NCBI GenBank assembly: GCA_905178155.1
Contig: CAJINV010000002.1
Location: 372,376 to 436,375, forward strand
Length of the DNA: 64,000 nt
From: Amoebophrya sp. A120
Taxonomy: Eukaryota; Sar; Dinophyceae; Syndiniales; Amoebophryaceae
Reading direction: 5' to 3'
Part shown: one piece after another, positions 23,836-35,300 of the stretch
Position numbering within the stretch: the first letter of the stretch is position 1
Layout of the letters: every line of letters starts with the position of its first letter
The notes under the pieces: generated by a model
What the model was told of the DNA's origin: nothing
The model's input: only the letters and a program-made list of their open reading frames with translations
Databases searched by the model: none
Position numbers and translations under genes: made by a program

Positions 23836-24436
23836 AAATATACATCGCAGCGATATTGATGTAAACAGTGGACTTATAGTACGTTTTAATTATCGTTGCA
23901 ATAGCTAGTTCGTTAGAGATTCATCCCAAGTGGTAGTCCGTCGACTCTCTTGGCCTCCTTCTTATGCCGACTGCGTTGCTAATGGGGTCCGTGACTATAC
24001 ATCAAATAAAGTGGAATTAGTAATATTGCCGGTTATGATCATGGAGTGAACTGAGTCACTGCTTGTTCTATTTACCGAGAAGCTCAGTATCGCATCTACG
24101 TGTTCGACTTTCCATTCACTTTTGTTTTTCTACTCTTGATATACTTGCCACCACTCGGCACGGCAGTACACGTCGAGTACGCTTCTCCACGCTCCCATTT
24201 ACTTGCCTTCTCTACGCTTAATAATTTGTCTCCCAAAACCGCAACAGGTTTTTGAACATCGATTCCAGCAACATATTATTTTTCGGTCCCGTAGACCCGA
24301 AGGTGCGTTGGAACTGCAAGAAAAGCTGACGCAGCATGTAGTGCTGTTCTGTCTTGTCCAGCTCGTTCAGAAACACGGGCTCTGTACCTGAGGGCCGTAA
24401 ATAAAGGTCGTCGTAGAAAGCCCGTAGCTCGGATCT

Positions 24437-24913
24437 CTAGTTCTCGCATCCGTGTCCTCTCATCTCGCGACCAGTAGAATCATGCTGTATCGTCTCATCA
24501 TGAGGTCGTCTATCAATCATCACCCCGCCGATGTTTTCGTTGTAAAATTTTTCTGCCGGATCATCCCCAAAGTCCACCGTTTCCGGCAACTGGCCCTTCT
24601 CTTTCGCCGCGCGGAGTTCATCATCACCTTTGATTCTTCCCGGTCCGAGTTGCGGTTGCATCCATCCACGGGGCGTCGTCGGACCACCATTCCCCCCGGG
24701 AAAACCTGCTCCTTGCGTCCTCCCACTTACGCGGGGGGAACTGGGCGAGGAAGCGCGCGCCCCCGCTTTTTTCTTACCCAACGAGACGGCCCCACAGAAA
24801 GTCCACCCAACCTCCATCTGGCCGCTGGTGCCGGCGAGAAGCAAACCAGCCTGCGCACCGACGAGTTTCCCCAGCCCGCGGCGAGGACAAGCCAAGGCAG
24901 AGGCCCGTGTCAT
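24437..24913 (-). CDS. Conserved-N-terminus family protein (diverged paralogue)
   Basis: 158 codons. The start matches the 15175-15771 family: CPRRGLGKLVGAQAGLLLAG, then EVGWTFCGAVSLGKKK. The body differs: a Pro/Gly linker, then an acidic helical part (DDELRAAKEKGQLPE, DFGDDPAEKFYNENIGGVMI) and a polar end. The upstream ACATCAAGA before ATG is also shared, so the promoter or leader may be conserved too. Divergence between the paralogues shows that at least two members are real. Function unknown. Confidence 0.6.
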   Translation of the reverse strand: MTRASALACPRRGLGKLVGAQAGLLLAGTSGQMEVGWTFCGAVSLGKKKAGARASSPSSPRVSGRTQGAGFPGGNGGPTTPRGWMQPQLGPGRIKGDDELRAAKEKGQLPETVDFGDDPAEKFYNENIGGVMIDRRPHDETIQHDSTGREMRGHGCEN

Positions 24914-26311
24914 TCTTGATGTCGTTTGATAATTTCTTGCGAAAGTAGGACGCTTATTTTGCGCGGTCTTCCCGATGATTTATATATATGGTGCGCTGAC
25001 AGAGCTACAACTATTCTGTCGCTTCACAGTAGATTTGGTACAAATCCAAGCACAGCTGCACAGCACTGTCAGCTTGGAAATTTAAAAGTTAATTTTCCTT
25101 CGGTCCTCGAAGAAAGCCGAATGTCGACTACTGTCGATATTTGTTCTTGTGCAAAGAGGAAAAGTTAATTTCTTCAATCGCGTAGTTGTCTTTCCTACGT
25201 CGACAATTGTTTTTTATTCGAGCCGTATTTTATTTTGTGTTGTTTCGCTTCTGCTTCTGTAGCTAGTGTCTTCAAAGAGGAGGTCGTGTGCTAAGGAGAT
25301 AGAGTTTTTTTGCGGATTTGCGTCGTATACTATGCTCCCGCATAGAAGGACAAGCGCCAGAATTTCTCAGCGTAGCTGACAGATGTGGATAAATGCGAAT
25401 GTTTTTAAGTAAAACATTCTGATAATATTTTTTACGCCTCAATGCTGACATGAGGTCGAGGACACGACGTAATAATGATAAATTACTTGGTTCTGTCGCT
25501 GTTTGCAATATCAAAACTACAGCAGCACACGGCAGACCGAAGCTGAATGCGACAACATTGTAAATCATCTGCTCCGATGGTTCTGCTGCTTTTGCAAGTT
25601 CTTGCGGTTTCTGTTGCACCGACACCGTCACCGAGAAGCCTGTTTATTCAACACAAGCGTTTTCATGATCCCTGCTACCAAGGTCTGGTCGTGATATCTA
25701 GCTGCACTAGGCTTTGCAGAAATTTTTGCCTAGACTCACAAGAAGTAGAACCGAAGTGCTTTGCAGCTGTGAAGTAGTTGTACCGATCTTTAGTACTTTT
25801 TGCTGCAGCAGGCTGTTAGCGGAAAAAACCGACGAACCCATTCAAGTACCAGAATGCACCCTGTCCCTGACAAACACAACAGGCGGCATCAGGAATTGCA
25901 ACGAAGATAAATAAGCGTGTTCACATTTTTTGGCTCGGAGATGATCTAGAAGTACTCGATAACTGACCGAAATAAAAATTCACCGCTTGTTTTCCGTTTT
26001 TCACTACTACCTGGGAAAGCTGATGGTGATGGGTTCATCTATGTGGGTACATGCCCCTGCCGCTTTGCCAGTGTCAACAGCCACAAGAACACAACAGTCG
26101 GGCCTGCCTATCAGTTCGTCGTCCACAAAGAACTGCATTCATAATTTTAAGAAGCAAAATTTGAATTTGTGTTGCGAAAAATTGGAAATAAAGTACGAAC
26201 TTCTAATGCGCTGAACATTTTTACATAGAGCCAGATCTTCTGGTTGTATTTTTTTTGTCATGCTAAATCCAATGCGTTAGAGGTCGAGCATTTATTGTCA
26301 TGCTATGTATA
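24914..26311. other. Intergenic; nothing supported
   Basis: Short frames only (25272-25631 minus is the longest), with no coding character I trust. Isolated TTGTCATGC motifs near 26260 and 26300 lie just beyond the stop codon of the next gene. Confidence 0.45.
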
Positions 26312-29300
26312 CTAACGTTTCAACATCATCACCGCTTCTTTATGAACTGCAAAAGTATCGTACTCGTATAAACGCATGACAAATTCGTCCCTCAGCATGA
26401 GAAAGAAAATTTGTAATGCGTATTTACCTCAAGGAAAAGATTTGTAATGCATGATTGCAATACGTATACGAGTACGATACTTTTGCACAGGATATTCTTC
26501 CGGCCCGCTTGCTCCAAAAATGCGGTCCACTCGTCCACCCGGGCCAAACTTATCCTATGCAAAAACCTTCCCACGAGCCCATAGTTGTCATGCCAAACAG
26601 AAGTGCGCAAAAGGTTTCTCATGCGGAGCCCGATAAAAACAGGCTTTTTTTAGTCGTGATTCATCGGAATTTGTAATGCTCCAATCCGCATAATAGGCTA
26701 GACCTGTGATGCTGCTGAACAAGCTAAGTCGAAGACTTTACACTACGAGGATTCAGCAGACTTGTCATGCGCAACAACCAAAGCTGGCTGATTTGTCTAG
26801 CAGATTTCCCATCTTGATGACTATGGGGTGATGCGGGTCCCGTTTTTGCTCAGGATAAAGCCCCATCTTCCGCTATCGTGATCCACGTGGAAAACAAACA
26901 ACGGCGTACGCCTGTGAGAGTGCACAACCCCTCCTCTTCCCCCTCATTTGTCATGCGAAATCGGAATTCCAGCTGTTGTTCTCATCTTGTGTCACTATTC
27001 TGTATCACAAATTCCGAAAGTAGCTGCCCAAACAGTAAACACTCGGCGTATATAAAACCTGTCATGCACAGGCTCCACAAGTGCTGGTGTTCGTGTTTGT
27101 ATATGCTGTTTATGCATACATACCAATGAGGGGAACGGGGAGTATGCACTGTCATATCGCCTCGCTTCCGTCGAGAAAGCCGGGATTTTCTTCTGCTATC
27201 CTATGCAAAAACGGTCACGCCCCATAGTCAAGTTGGGAATTTTTTTTTTTTTTGCCCTGCCCCCAATTTTTTCATCATTCAGTTATTCTAGTCGGGGCGG
27301 TGGGCGTTTCCAAAAATGTGAAGAACCCCTCCCGCCCACCATGTTATTCACATGTAAGGAATTGCGCGGGTATACGGCTTTTTTTTCCCGATTTCTTACT
27401 TTTCCGCTCTTGTCCCCTGCTCCAGCATGTTGGTTCTCGATCCGTTTTCGTACTGAGCCCCTTGTTCTCGTTTCGCCTCCGTTTTCTCCCTCCTCCCCCG
27501 CGTGCGTATGCCCCGCGGCCTGGGCTTCCTCGTTCTGTGGCCCCGACAACGCGTGCAGATCTTCCAACCCCCCGCCGCCCTTCATGCGGTTCCGTCGAGC
27601 TCGGCGTCGTTTTCAATGTTTCCGACTCCGTGTGCCATTTTCCATGATGTTTTCTAAATACTTGTGCAATGAAGTGACGCGATACTAATCCAAAGACAAT
27701 GACAAAGAGCGTGACAAAAGGCCAAAAAAAAATAAAAAATGTTTGAAGCAGGATACTTAAGAGTAGAAACGCACCACTGCCATCATATTTGCATTTCTAA
27801 TCCCCGGCATTGCCCCAAGTCCCACAGCCAGCCTCTGCTGGAAAAAAAAGAAAATTCCCTGGCGTGTTTTATTCATAGGCGCAGCGCGTGGGGGGGACCA
27901 CATTGGCCCCCCCCGCACACTGCTAGTGTGTTGAAGTATCTGCCGCGTCGCTTTACATGACTACGTTTTGTTTTACGAAGTGCTTTTCTTTACGAAGTGC
28001 TTTTCATTTTCAAGATGTTTTTCTTTACGAAGTGCTTTCTTTACGAAGTGCTTTTCTTTACGAAGTGCTTTTCTTTACGAGTCAAGTTGGGAATTTAGCA
28101 ACACAAATCTCCATAGTGTTGGGAGCTGTGCATGACAAGTTTCCCTCTGCAGTGTAGTGTTGGTTGGCAAGGGAAGCCGCATGAGAAAGCCATTTTCTCA
28201 TCCTGTAGTTTATTACAGAATAAATGCAAAAACTCGACTCGAAATGCCTCTCGTGCAGCTGCGCATTACAACTGTTCCTGTCATTGCACATCTGCATGAC
28301 AACTCTGCGGTGGGGACGTTTTTACCAAAGATATCTGCTCACTAAGCCTTACCGCCTCGTCACTCGCCCACAGCGGGTTCAGGAGTGTCAGCAGCCCACC
28401 GTTTTGCAGCGAGTACGGTCTATGCATTGCAAAAGTATTAAATCGCACTACTCTGAAAAATCGCATGACAAAAAAAATTCTCAAAAAAAAAACTGCAACT
28501 TGTCATGCAGATTCAGGTCGGAACGAAAGCAGACTTGTCATGCATGACTGCAAGTTATCATGCGAGTACGATACTTACTTTTGCAGTGGATAGGTTCGGT
28601 TCTCAAACAAAACAGTGGCGTTGGGGTTGTTGCGCACGCCCGTATTTGGATCCGTACTCACGTCTAGGTTCGGCACCACGTCTTTTACCGTGATTTTGTG
28701 TCCCCTTCCCGTGGTCTGCCCCTCCTTAGCGGCCCGCGCCCCGCGGGTCTTTCGTCGTATCGTGCTGGTTTTGTCTTTTGGGGGAGAGATTAGCGGCTCC
28801 ACCGTTTCGCTGTCACCCGCGATGAGTTGGGGCGACTCGAGGTAGCTGCCCCACTGCGCCCGGCCCGTAATGTTGGTCACATCCTTATCCACAGCAAACT
28901 ATTTTTCCCATAATATAACACACAAGTGCGGAGGTTTCTGCATGACAAAATTTTCTTCAATCTCATTCAGCATGACAAGTAGCATGCTGCTCCAACAGAA
29001 GTTGATAAAATAATTTACGATGCATTTTGATGTGCGCCGTCGTGTAGTACAGGAAAAATAAATGGAAATTTCTACTGCATAATCCCGAATGCGGTAGCCG
29101 GCCACCAACATTGCGAAGGCGTGATAGGTGATCATCTCAAAGTTGGTGTGTTCCAAATTCCGTGCGATATGACAGTGCACAACTCCCCCTCCCCCTCATT
29201 TGTCATGCAAAATACCCAATTTCCCCTTTGCCTCTTAGCACTGTTCGCATGACAAGTTTTGGTAGCCCAAATAGCACTATACCCCAGTGCAAATTTGTCA

Positions 29301-32300
29301 TGCAAAACCGGCATTCTTGCTGATGCTTGTATTGCCGTTCATGCTAAACAAATGAGGGGGAGGGGGAGTTGTGCACTGTTATATGCGAGGGAACGGAATG
29401 AATAGGTGTTTGTCGCAGGTGGCGGAAGAATGGGGAGCTCGTTGTTCGTCGCACCCGCAACACTACTACTACTTCTTTCCTTGCTTCCCTTGTGGAGGTG
29501 CGATGCGGCTTGTTTTCCAGCGAGGTCCAGGTCCCCCGTGTCGTGTAATATTGTCTTGTGCCGACTATGACTAAACCGCCCCGCCGGGCGAGGCACAAGA
29601 TGAACAACTCCGGCGTTTTTTTCTTCCTCCTGCGCCGTCAGCAGCGCCACGCACTCCTTGCGCAGCTGTTGCTTAGAGACGAAAGCAGCTGCTCCCGTCG
29701 CGCCTGTAGAAGCTTTCAGCATGTTCGCGACCTCGGGCGCCAAGACAGTACTAGTTGACGCTTTTTTGTTCGTATCCTGTGCAAAAGTATCGCACTCGTA
29801 CTCTAATCATGCATTACAAATCTTTTTCTCGAGGGAAATCCACATGACAGATTTCATTCCTCATGCTGAGGAAATTTGTAATGCATCTATACGAGTACGA
29901 TACTTTTGCAGTTCATAGTTCGACGCCCCACCCTGTTGTTCTTCTTTGAGTACGAGTTCCTTTTGCAGCCTTTCCGCAACACAGAGCTCCAGTTTTTTGT
30001 TGTTTTTCTCCAAATATCAAATGCAAAAATGTCTGGGTCTGGAAAGAGGCAGCGAGTTTGTGATGCTGAGTCTTGCAAGGCAGAGCGAGGTTCTGTACGG
30101 CATACACGCATCACAAATTTTTCGCTTGGTATTGCGAGTTCGACCGTGTTTCGCATGATAAACTAGCTTCCAGCACGACAAAAAATCTGGCCCATCGCAT
30201 TCGTGCATTACAGAGCTCGTTGTCTTTCAAAAGTTGCATGACAAATCCAGACCCAGACGTATTTGCAATGCACACCAAAAAGACGAAATCTTGCTCGTTC
30301 TTCAGGGGGAGGATCGAGTTCGCCTTGTAGACCATGGATGGAAACGAGAACGAATTCATCTGTGGAGCAGCTCTACTTTGTTCTTCTGACGCTGTTCTGC
30401 TAGGACCACTGCGTGCGGATTCTTGCCCATTGTGCAGGTTTCCTGGAAGATAGCCACCACCTCGGCCGTACGGGTTGTACACATTTTTCCAGAACGCCCA
30501 ACCTTTCACAAACATGGGCGCAATCACGGTGAGATTCACCACCGGCAGATCCGCCCACCAGGAAAATAGTCTGCATTGCAAAAGTTGTATCGCACTCGTA
30601 TAAATGCATATGCATTGCAAATTTCCTCAGGATGAGAAGTAAAATTTGATAAAATTTGTAATGCGGATTTACCTTAAGAAAAGGATTTGTAACGCTAATG
30701 CATGATTGCAATTACCACGAGTACGATACTTTTGCACAGGATAAATAGCGTCCGGGTGCCAAACACGTCGGACAAATGTTCAGTGTTCTTCTGGAGAAAA
30801 GCGTCCAAGTTTTGCTTATCAAATGCAAAAATATCTGGGCAGGGAAGGACGCAAGGTTTGTCATGCGCAGTCTGCATGGCTCGTGACGTCTGTGATGCAT
30901 GCCGAAGCGTCACAGATTTTGTGAGGCCTTTCTGATGCCTATACCGCATCTCTCGTCGTGGCAAAAACTGGACCTCTTTTGCTGTTTATGCAATACAGAT
31001 TTTTGTAGTATCCAAATGCAGCATCACAAGTTGCAATCTCCCAGACCCAGACATGTTTGCGTTTGATATTGCTGCATGGAAAGCAAAGTTCCTCCTGCTT
31101 CTTCCACTTCACTCGGTACTTATCCTGTGCAAAAGTATCGCACTCGTAGTAATCCCATTCATGCATTACAAATTTCTTTCTCAATTTAAATCCGCATTAC
31201 AAATTTTATTTCTCATGCTGAGCAATTTTGTATTGCAATTCATACTAGTACGATACTTTTGCAATGCATAGTACTGGCGTGGGTACGTCCGTGACCACGA
31301 CCTTGTCGCCACCTATCGCGAGAAATAAACAGTGTTACAGTTACACACGACTCACTGATGCAAGAACAGCAAGATAGACAACCTCTGTCATGCAGGGAAT
31401 GCTTGCCAGCCTTGCCTGATTTCATCATGCGTGTTTTCCCTTATAGTCTGCGCATTACAAGTTTTCTTTGCTATGCACCAGAGCAACTTTGTAATGCTGA
31501 AATTCCAACAACAAATGCGTATTACTGTAACACATATTTTTTCCAGTGATACCACCCTTCGGGCTTGCATTCGGACTCTGAATCCACTGGAAGAATTGCC
31601 GGGGGATTGACGCTATGAATTGCAAAAGTATCGTACTCGTACCAATCGCATTTATGCATTACAAATTTCTTTGTCAAGCTAAACTTGCATTACAAATTTC
31701 GTTCGTCATGCTGAGGAAATTTGTCATGCGTTTTATACTAGCACGATACTTTTGCAGTACCTAGACGCTGAGGATTGGCCCGACTGGGATTTCGCTGGTG
31801 GATCATGTGGAGGGTCCCCTGGACGACCCGCGACGAGGTTGTGGCCTACCGTCTTATTTTGCATGATATTTAGCTGCAGCGCCCCGTTTGCCGCGTTCAC
31901 CGCAACTGGCATATCAAATGTAAAAATGTCTGGGTCTGGAAACTTGTAATGCTGTGTTGGGAATGGTGAATGCTCTGTAATGCACAGCCAAGCATGAGAA
32001 ATATATGCGCTTCTTTGTGTTGCGTTTTTCGCATGAGAAACTGCGTTTTTGCATGACAGGAAAAAGGGTCTCTTCTTGGACACGCATCACAAACTTTTTT
32101 GTCATGCCAGACAAGCATGACAAATCTCGCAATATTCCAGACCCAGACACTTTTACATTTGATATGGCAAAACCCTTCGCAATAGCGCCCGGTCGTAAGA
32201 GAGCCCGGTCCAGGAAGAGGTGGATGATAAGTTGTAAACCTCTATCCTGAGTGAAAACGTCCCCACCCCAGAGTCAAGTTGGAAAATCTGCTACACAAAT

Positions 32301-35300
32301 CTACCAGTGCTTTAGTTGTTGCGCATGACAAGTTTGGCGTCGTACTGTGATCCTGTTTAGCTAGTTCAGCAGCATCACAGATCTAGCTTAAAGTGGTGAT
32401 TCGAGCATAACAAATTGCAAAGCACGACTAGAAAAAGCTCCTCATGGGGCTGCGCATCAGAAACATTGTAGGCATGCAGATTTGCATGACAGCTCTGGGG
32501 TGGGGACGTTTTTGCGGAGGATAACCTCCAGGACATCGGACACCTCGGACGCGGGAAAGCGTATCCTGTGCAAAAGTATCGCACTCGTACCAAAAATTAT
32601 TGCGATCATGCATTACAAATCTCCTTCTTAAGCTGAAACAGCATATACAAATTTCGTTCTTCATGCTGAGGGGATTTGTCATGCGATTTGTACTAGGGCG
32701 ATACTTTTGCGATTCATAAAGCGTTTGGAACGGTCATTCCGGTAAACCCGATCGTAAAAATACGCCCAGGCATTGTCGTGCGGATCGTTTTTTTCATGCA
32801 CGACTTGTTGATGATGCACGGAAGAGGACGTCGTCGTGCCGCCCCCGCCTGTTGACCGTGTAGTTTTGTTGCTGCTCGACGTCCTAGCACTATGCGACGG
32901 TTGATGTTGTGCGAGAGCTGTACTTTCCTCGTTTACCGAGCCTCCTGGCACTACCGGTGATGCAGTACTTCTACTACTCCCCCTCATGCGGTTTTTGTTT
33001 GCGAGGCAGGTTTGAAAGTTGAGAATCAAATCCGCATCGAGCATCACGCCGTAGTCTGGACGTTCGGTTACGGGAAGGTCGAGTAATATGAACTGCAAAA
33101 GTATCGCACTCGTATCAATGCATTACAAATTCCCTCAGCATGAGAAATAGAATTTGTCATGCTGATTTGCCTTGCTAAGGAGATTTGTAATGCAGGATTT
33201 GCATTCATACGAGTACGATACTTTTGCACGGGATAAGTAAGTGCATCATGCCATACCACTTCTTCCAGCCACTGTAGCCCTGTATGTCCGCCGGGAGCTA
33301 TGCAAGAAAAAAACTGTGTAACCGTAAGTCTGTGATGCAGAAAGTGCAAAACTGTTGCGATTGTCATGCTGGATGTGCGTCATACGCCACTTTTATACGT
33401 GCTTCCGCGTACTAGCTGCGCATGACAGGTTTTCCCAGTAAATGCAAAAGGAACTTGTGATGCTGCTCTGCCTACAAAGTTAGTACACTCACACAGTTTT
33501 TTTCCCTGGATAGGAGCGGGTGAATGTGCAGAGGGGGGTTAGCAATAACCGCCTGCCAATAGCCTTTTATCGCAAAAGGATTCTTTCTTTTCCTTGGTCG
33601 TCCACGAGAGCCGGTAATTATCCCGCTGCTTGCGTCGCTCTCCCCACGTTGGGCCGCGTCTCGTTCTACTGCGTCGACCGGCAGCGCACCGGCACTGTTG
33701 TCTACTTCGCGGCTGGTGCTCTCAGGTTTATTTTTTTCAGCAGAGTTGTCGTTTGGTGTATTTCTATTTCCCACTCCTGCAGGATCTTTGTTCTCACCGC
33801 TGGAAGCTGCTGTCGTGCCATGCGCTGTTCCTGTGTGCTGTTCGTTTTCTTGTCCTGACCCTTGTTGCGTGTTCCCTCCTCCTGGCTCGTCTTCTTTTTC
33901 TACCTCGTCGGCCGATCGAATCGATGCGGCCTCGGAAAATTTATCTTCCTCTCGGATCGTATGGAAGCGTCAGGTTTAAAATCGACAAAGTTGAAATAAT
34001 TTGTCATGCATAAAATGGATGCCAGTTGGAAGACCAATTCCCAAGCGGCGCATGACAAATTTTCGGAGCACCGAAATCCAATTTGTCATGCTATTTGGGC
34101 ACAGAAGAGTGCTGTTGTCATGCTCCTTTAGCAGCTCTATCCCAAACCCTAAAAAGGCTCACAATCTGCCTCACTTGCCATCCCGGCAAGACAGGCACTT
34201 CATGCCTTGCATTTTATGCATGACAAACCATTTCAACTTTGACGATTTCAAACCTGACAGCTAGATAGATCGTTAAAAGATCATCCACATCGGGGACGGT
34301 TTTCCACAAGACACTCCTGTTCTTGTTGCCTGCTCTGGCAGCAGCAGACGTGGAAGCTGCAGGCGGGGATGAAAGAACTGCCCTTTGTGTAGTCCTGATC
34401 TCTTTATGCATTGCAACAGTATTGTTTTGTACTTCGAGTAGTGATTGCATGACAAATTTCATCAGCATGAGAAATGGAATTTGTCATGCTGATTTAGCTT
34501 GGGAAAGAAATTTGTAATGCATGACTGCAATCAGTATGAGTACGATACGTTTGCACAGGATACTCTTTCGTTTTCTCCAATTTCAGCACTTTTTCGTACT
34601 TCAGTGTTTTCAGACCCTGTTTTATCCAGGAAAAAAAGTGTGTAAGTGTAACTTTCTACTTTGAGGAACAGCATCACAAATTTGCTTTACATGACAGAGA
34701 AAACCTGTCATGCATAGCTTGTAAGGGAAAACACACATGAAAAGAGGACTTCATGGCTGTCTTTCATGACAGACGTAACTCTGTTGCATGTTCTGCAACA
34801 CAAATTTACACTATACACAGTTTTTTTCTTTCATATGCTTCCACAAATGATAGTCTTTTTTTGTGGAAAATACCAGGTGCACCGTCATCGCCTTCATAGC
34901 GGCCGGACATTGCGCGTACTGCTGCAGAAAGCGGGCCAGTAAATGGTACTTCGGCGGGTGCACGGCGATCGCCAGGCCGATGCGCTTGCGAGTCAGGGTG
35001 AGATTGGGAGGTGGGGGAAGCTGGTCGTGATCGGCATGAGTCTTCTCAATACCGTAGCTTTGACGCCCCGTTGTGCTGCTTTGCTGGTGCATGATTCGCT
35101 TGTACAGATCGAAGTCTTCGCCACGACTGCTTTCACGCAGGATATACTCCTCCGGCGAAATAGCTGCAGCGTCAGCTCCGAGGACTAAGCCATCTTGTGC
35201 GCCAGCACTGCCTCCGGCAACTACATCCACGCCGGAGGAGCCTCTCGTCCGCGTGTGGCCATTGTGTGAATAGAACGCGGCAAGCCTGCTAGTAACCGAT

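Larger units (their letters stand above)
27197..28333. mobile_element. Introner family C split by a retro-inserted segment
   Basis: Left end TATCCTATGCAAAAACGG at 27197, right end TTTTTACCAAAGATA at 28333, flanked by exact TCTGC. The two halves meet perfectly if 27243-28096 is removed. Excision of the whole joins AVRLSEQ to KKIPAFSTEARR. Confidence 0.85.

Noticed and set aside
27197..28345. Glycosyltransferase gene truncated at a broken family C element near 28081
   Set aside because: The missing half of the element is present at 27197-27242; once the retro-inserted segment is recognised, the frame continues to a stop at 26312.
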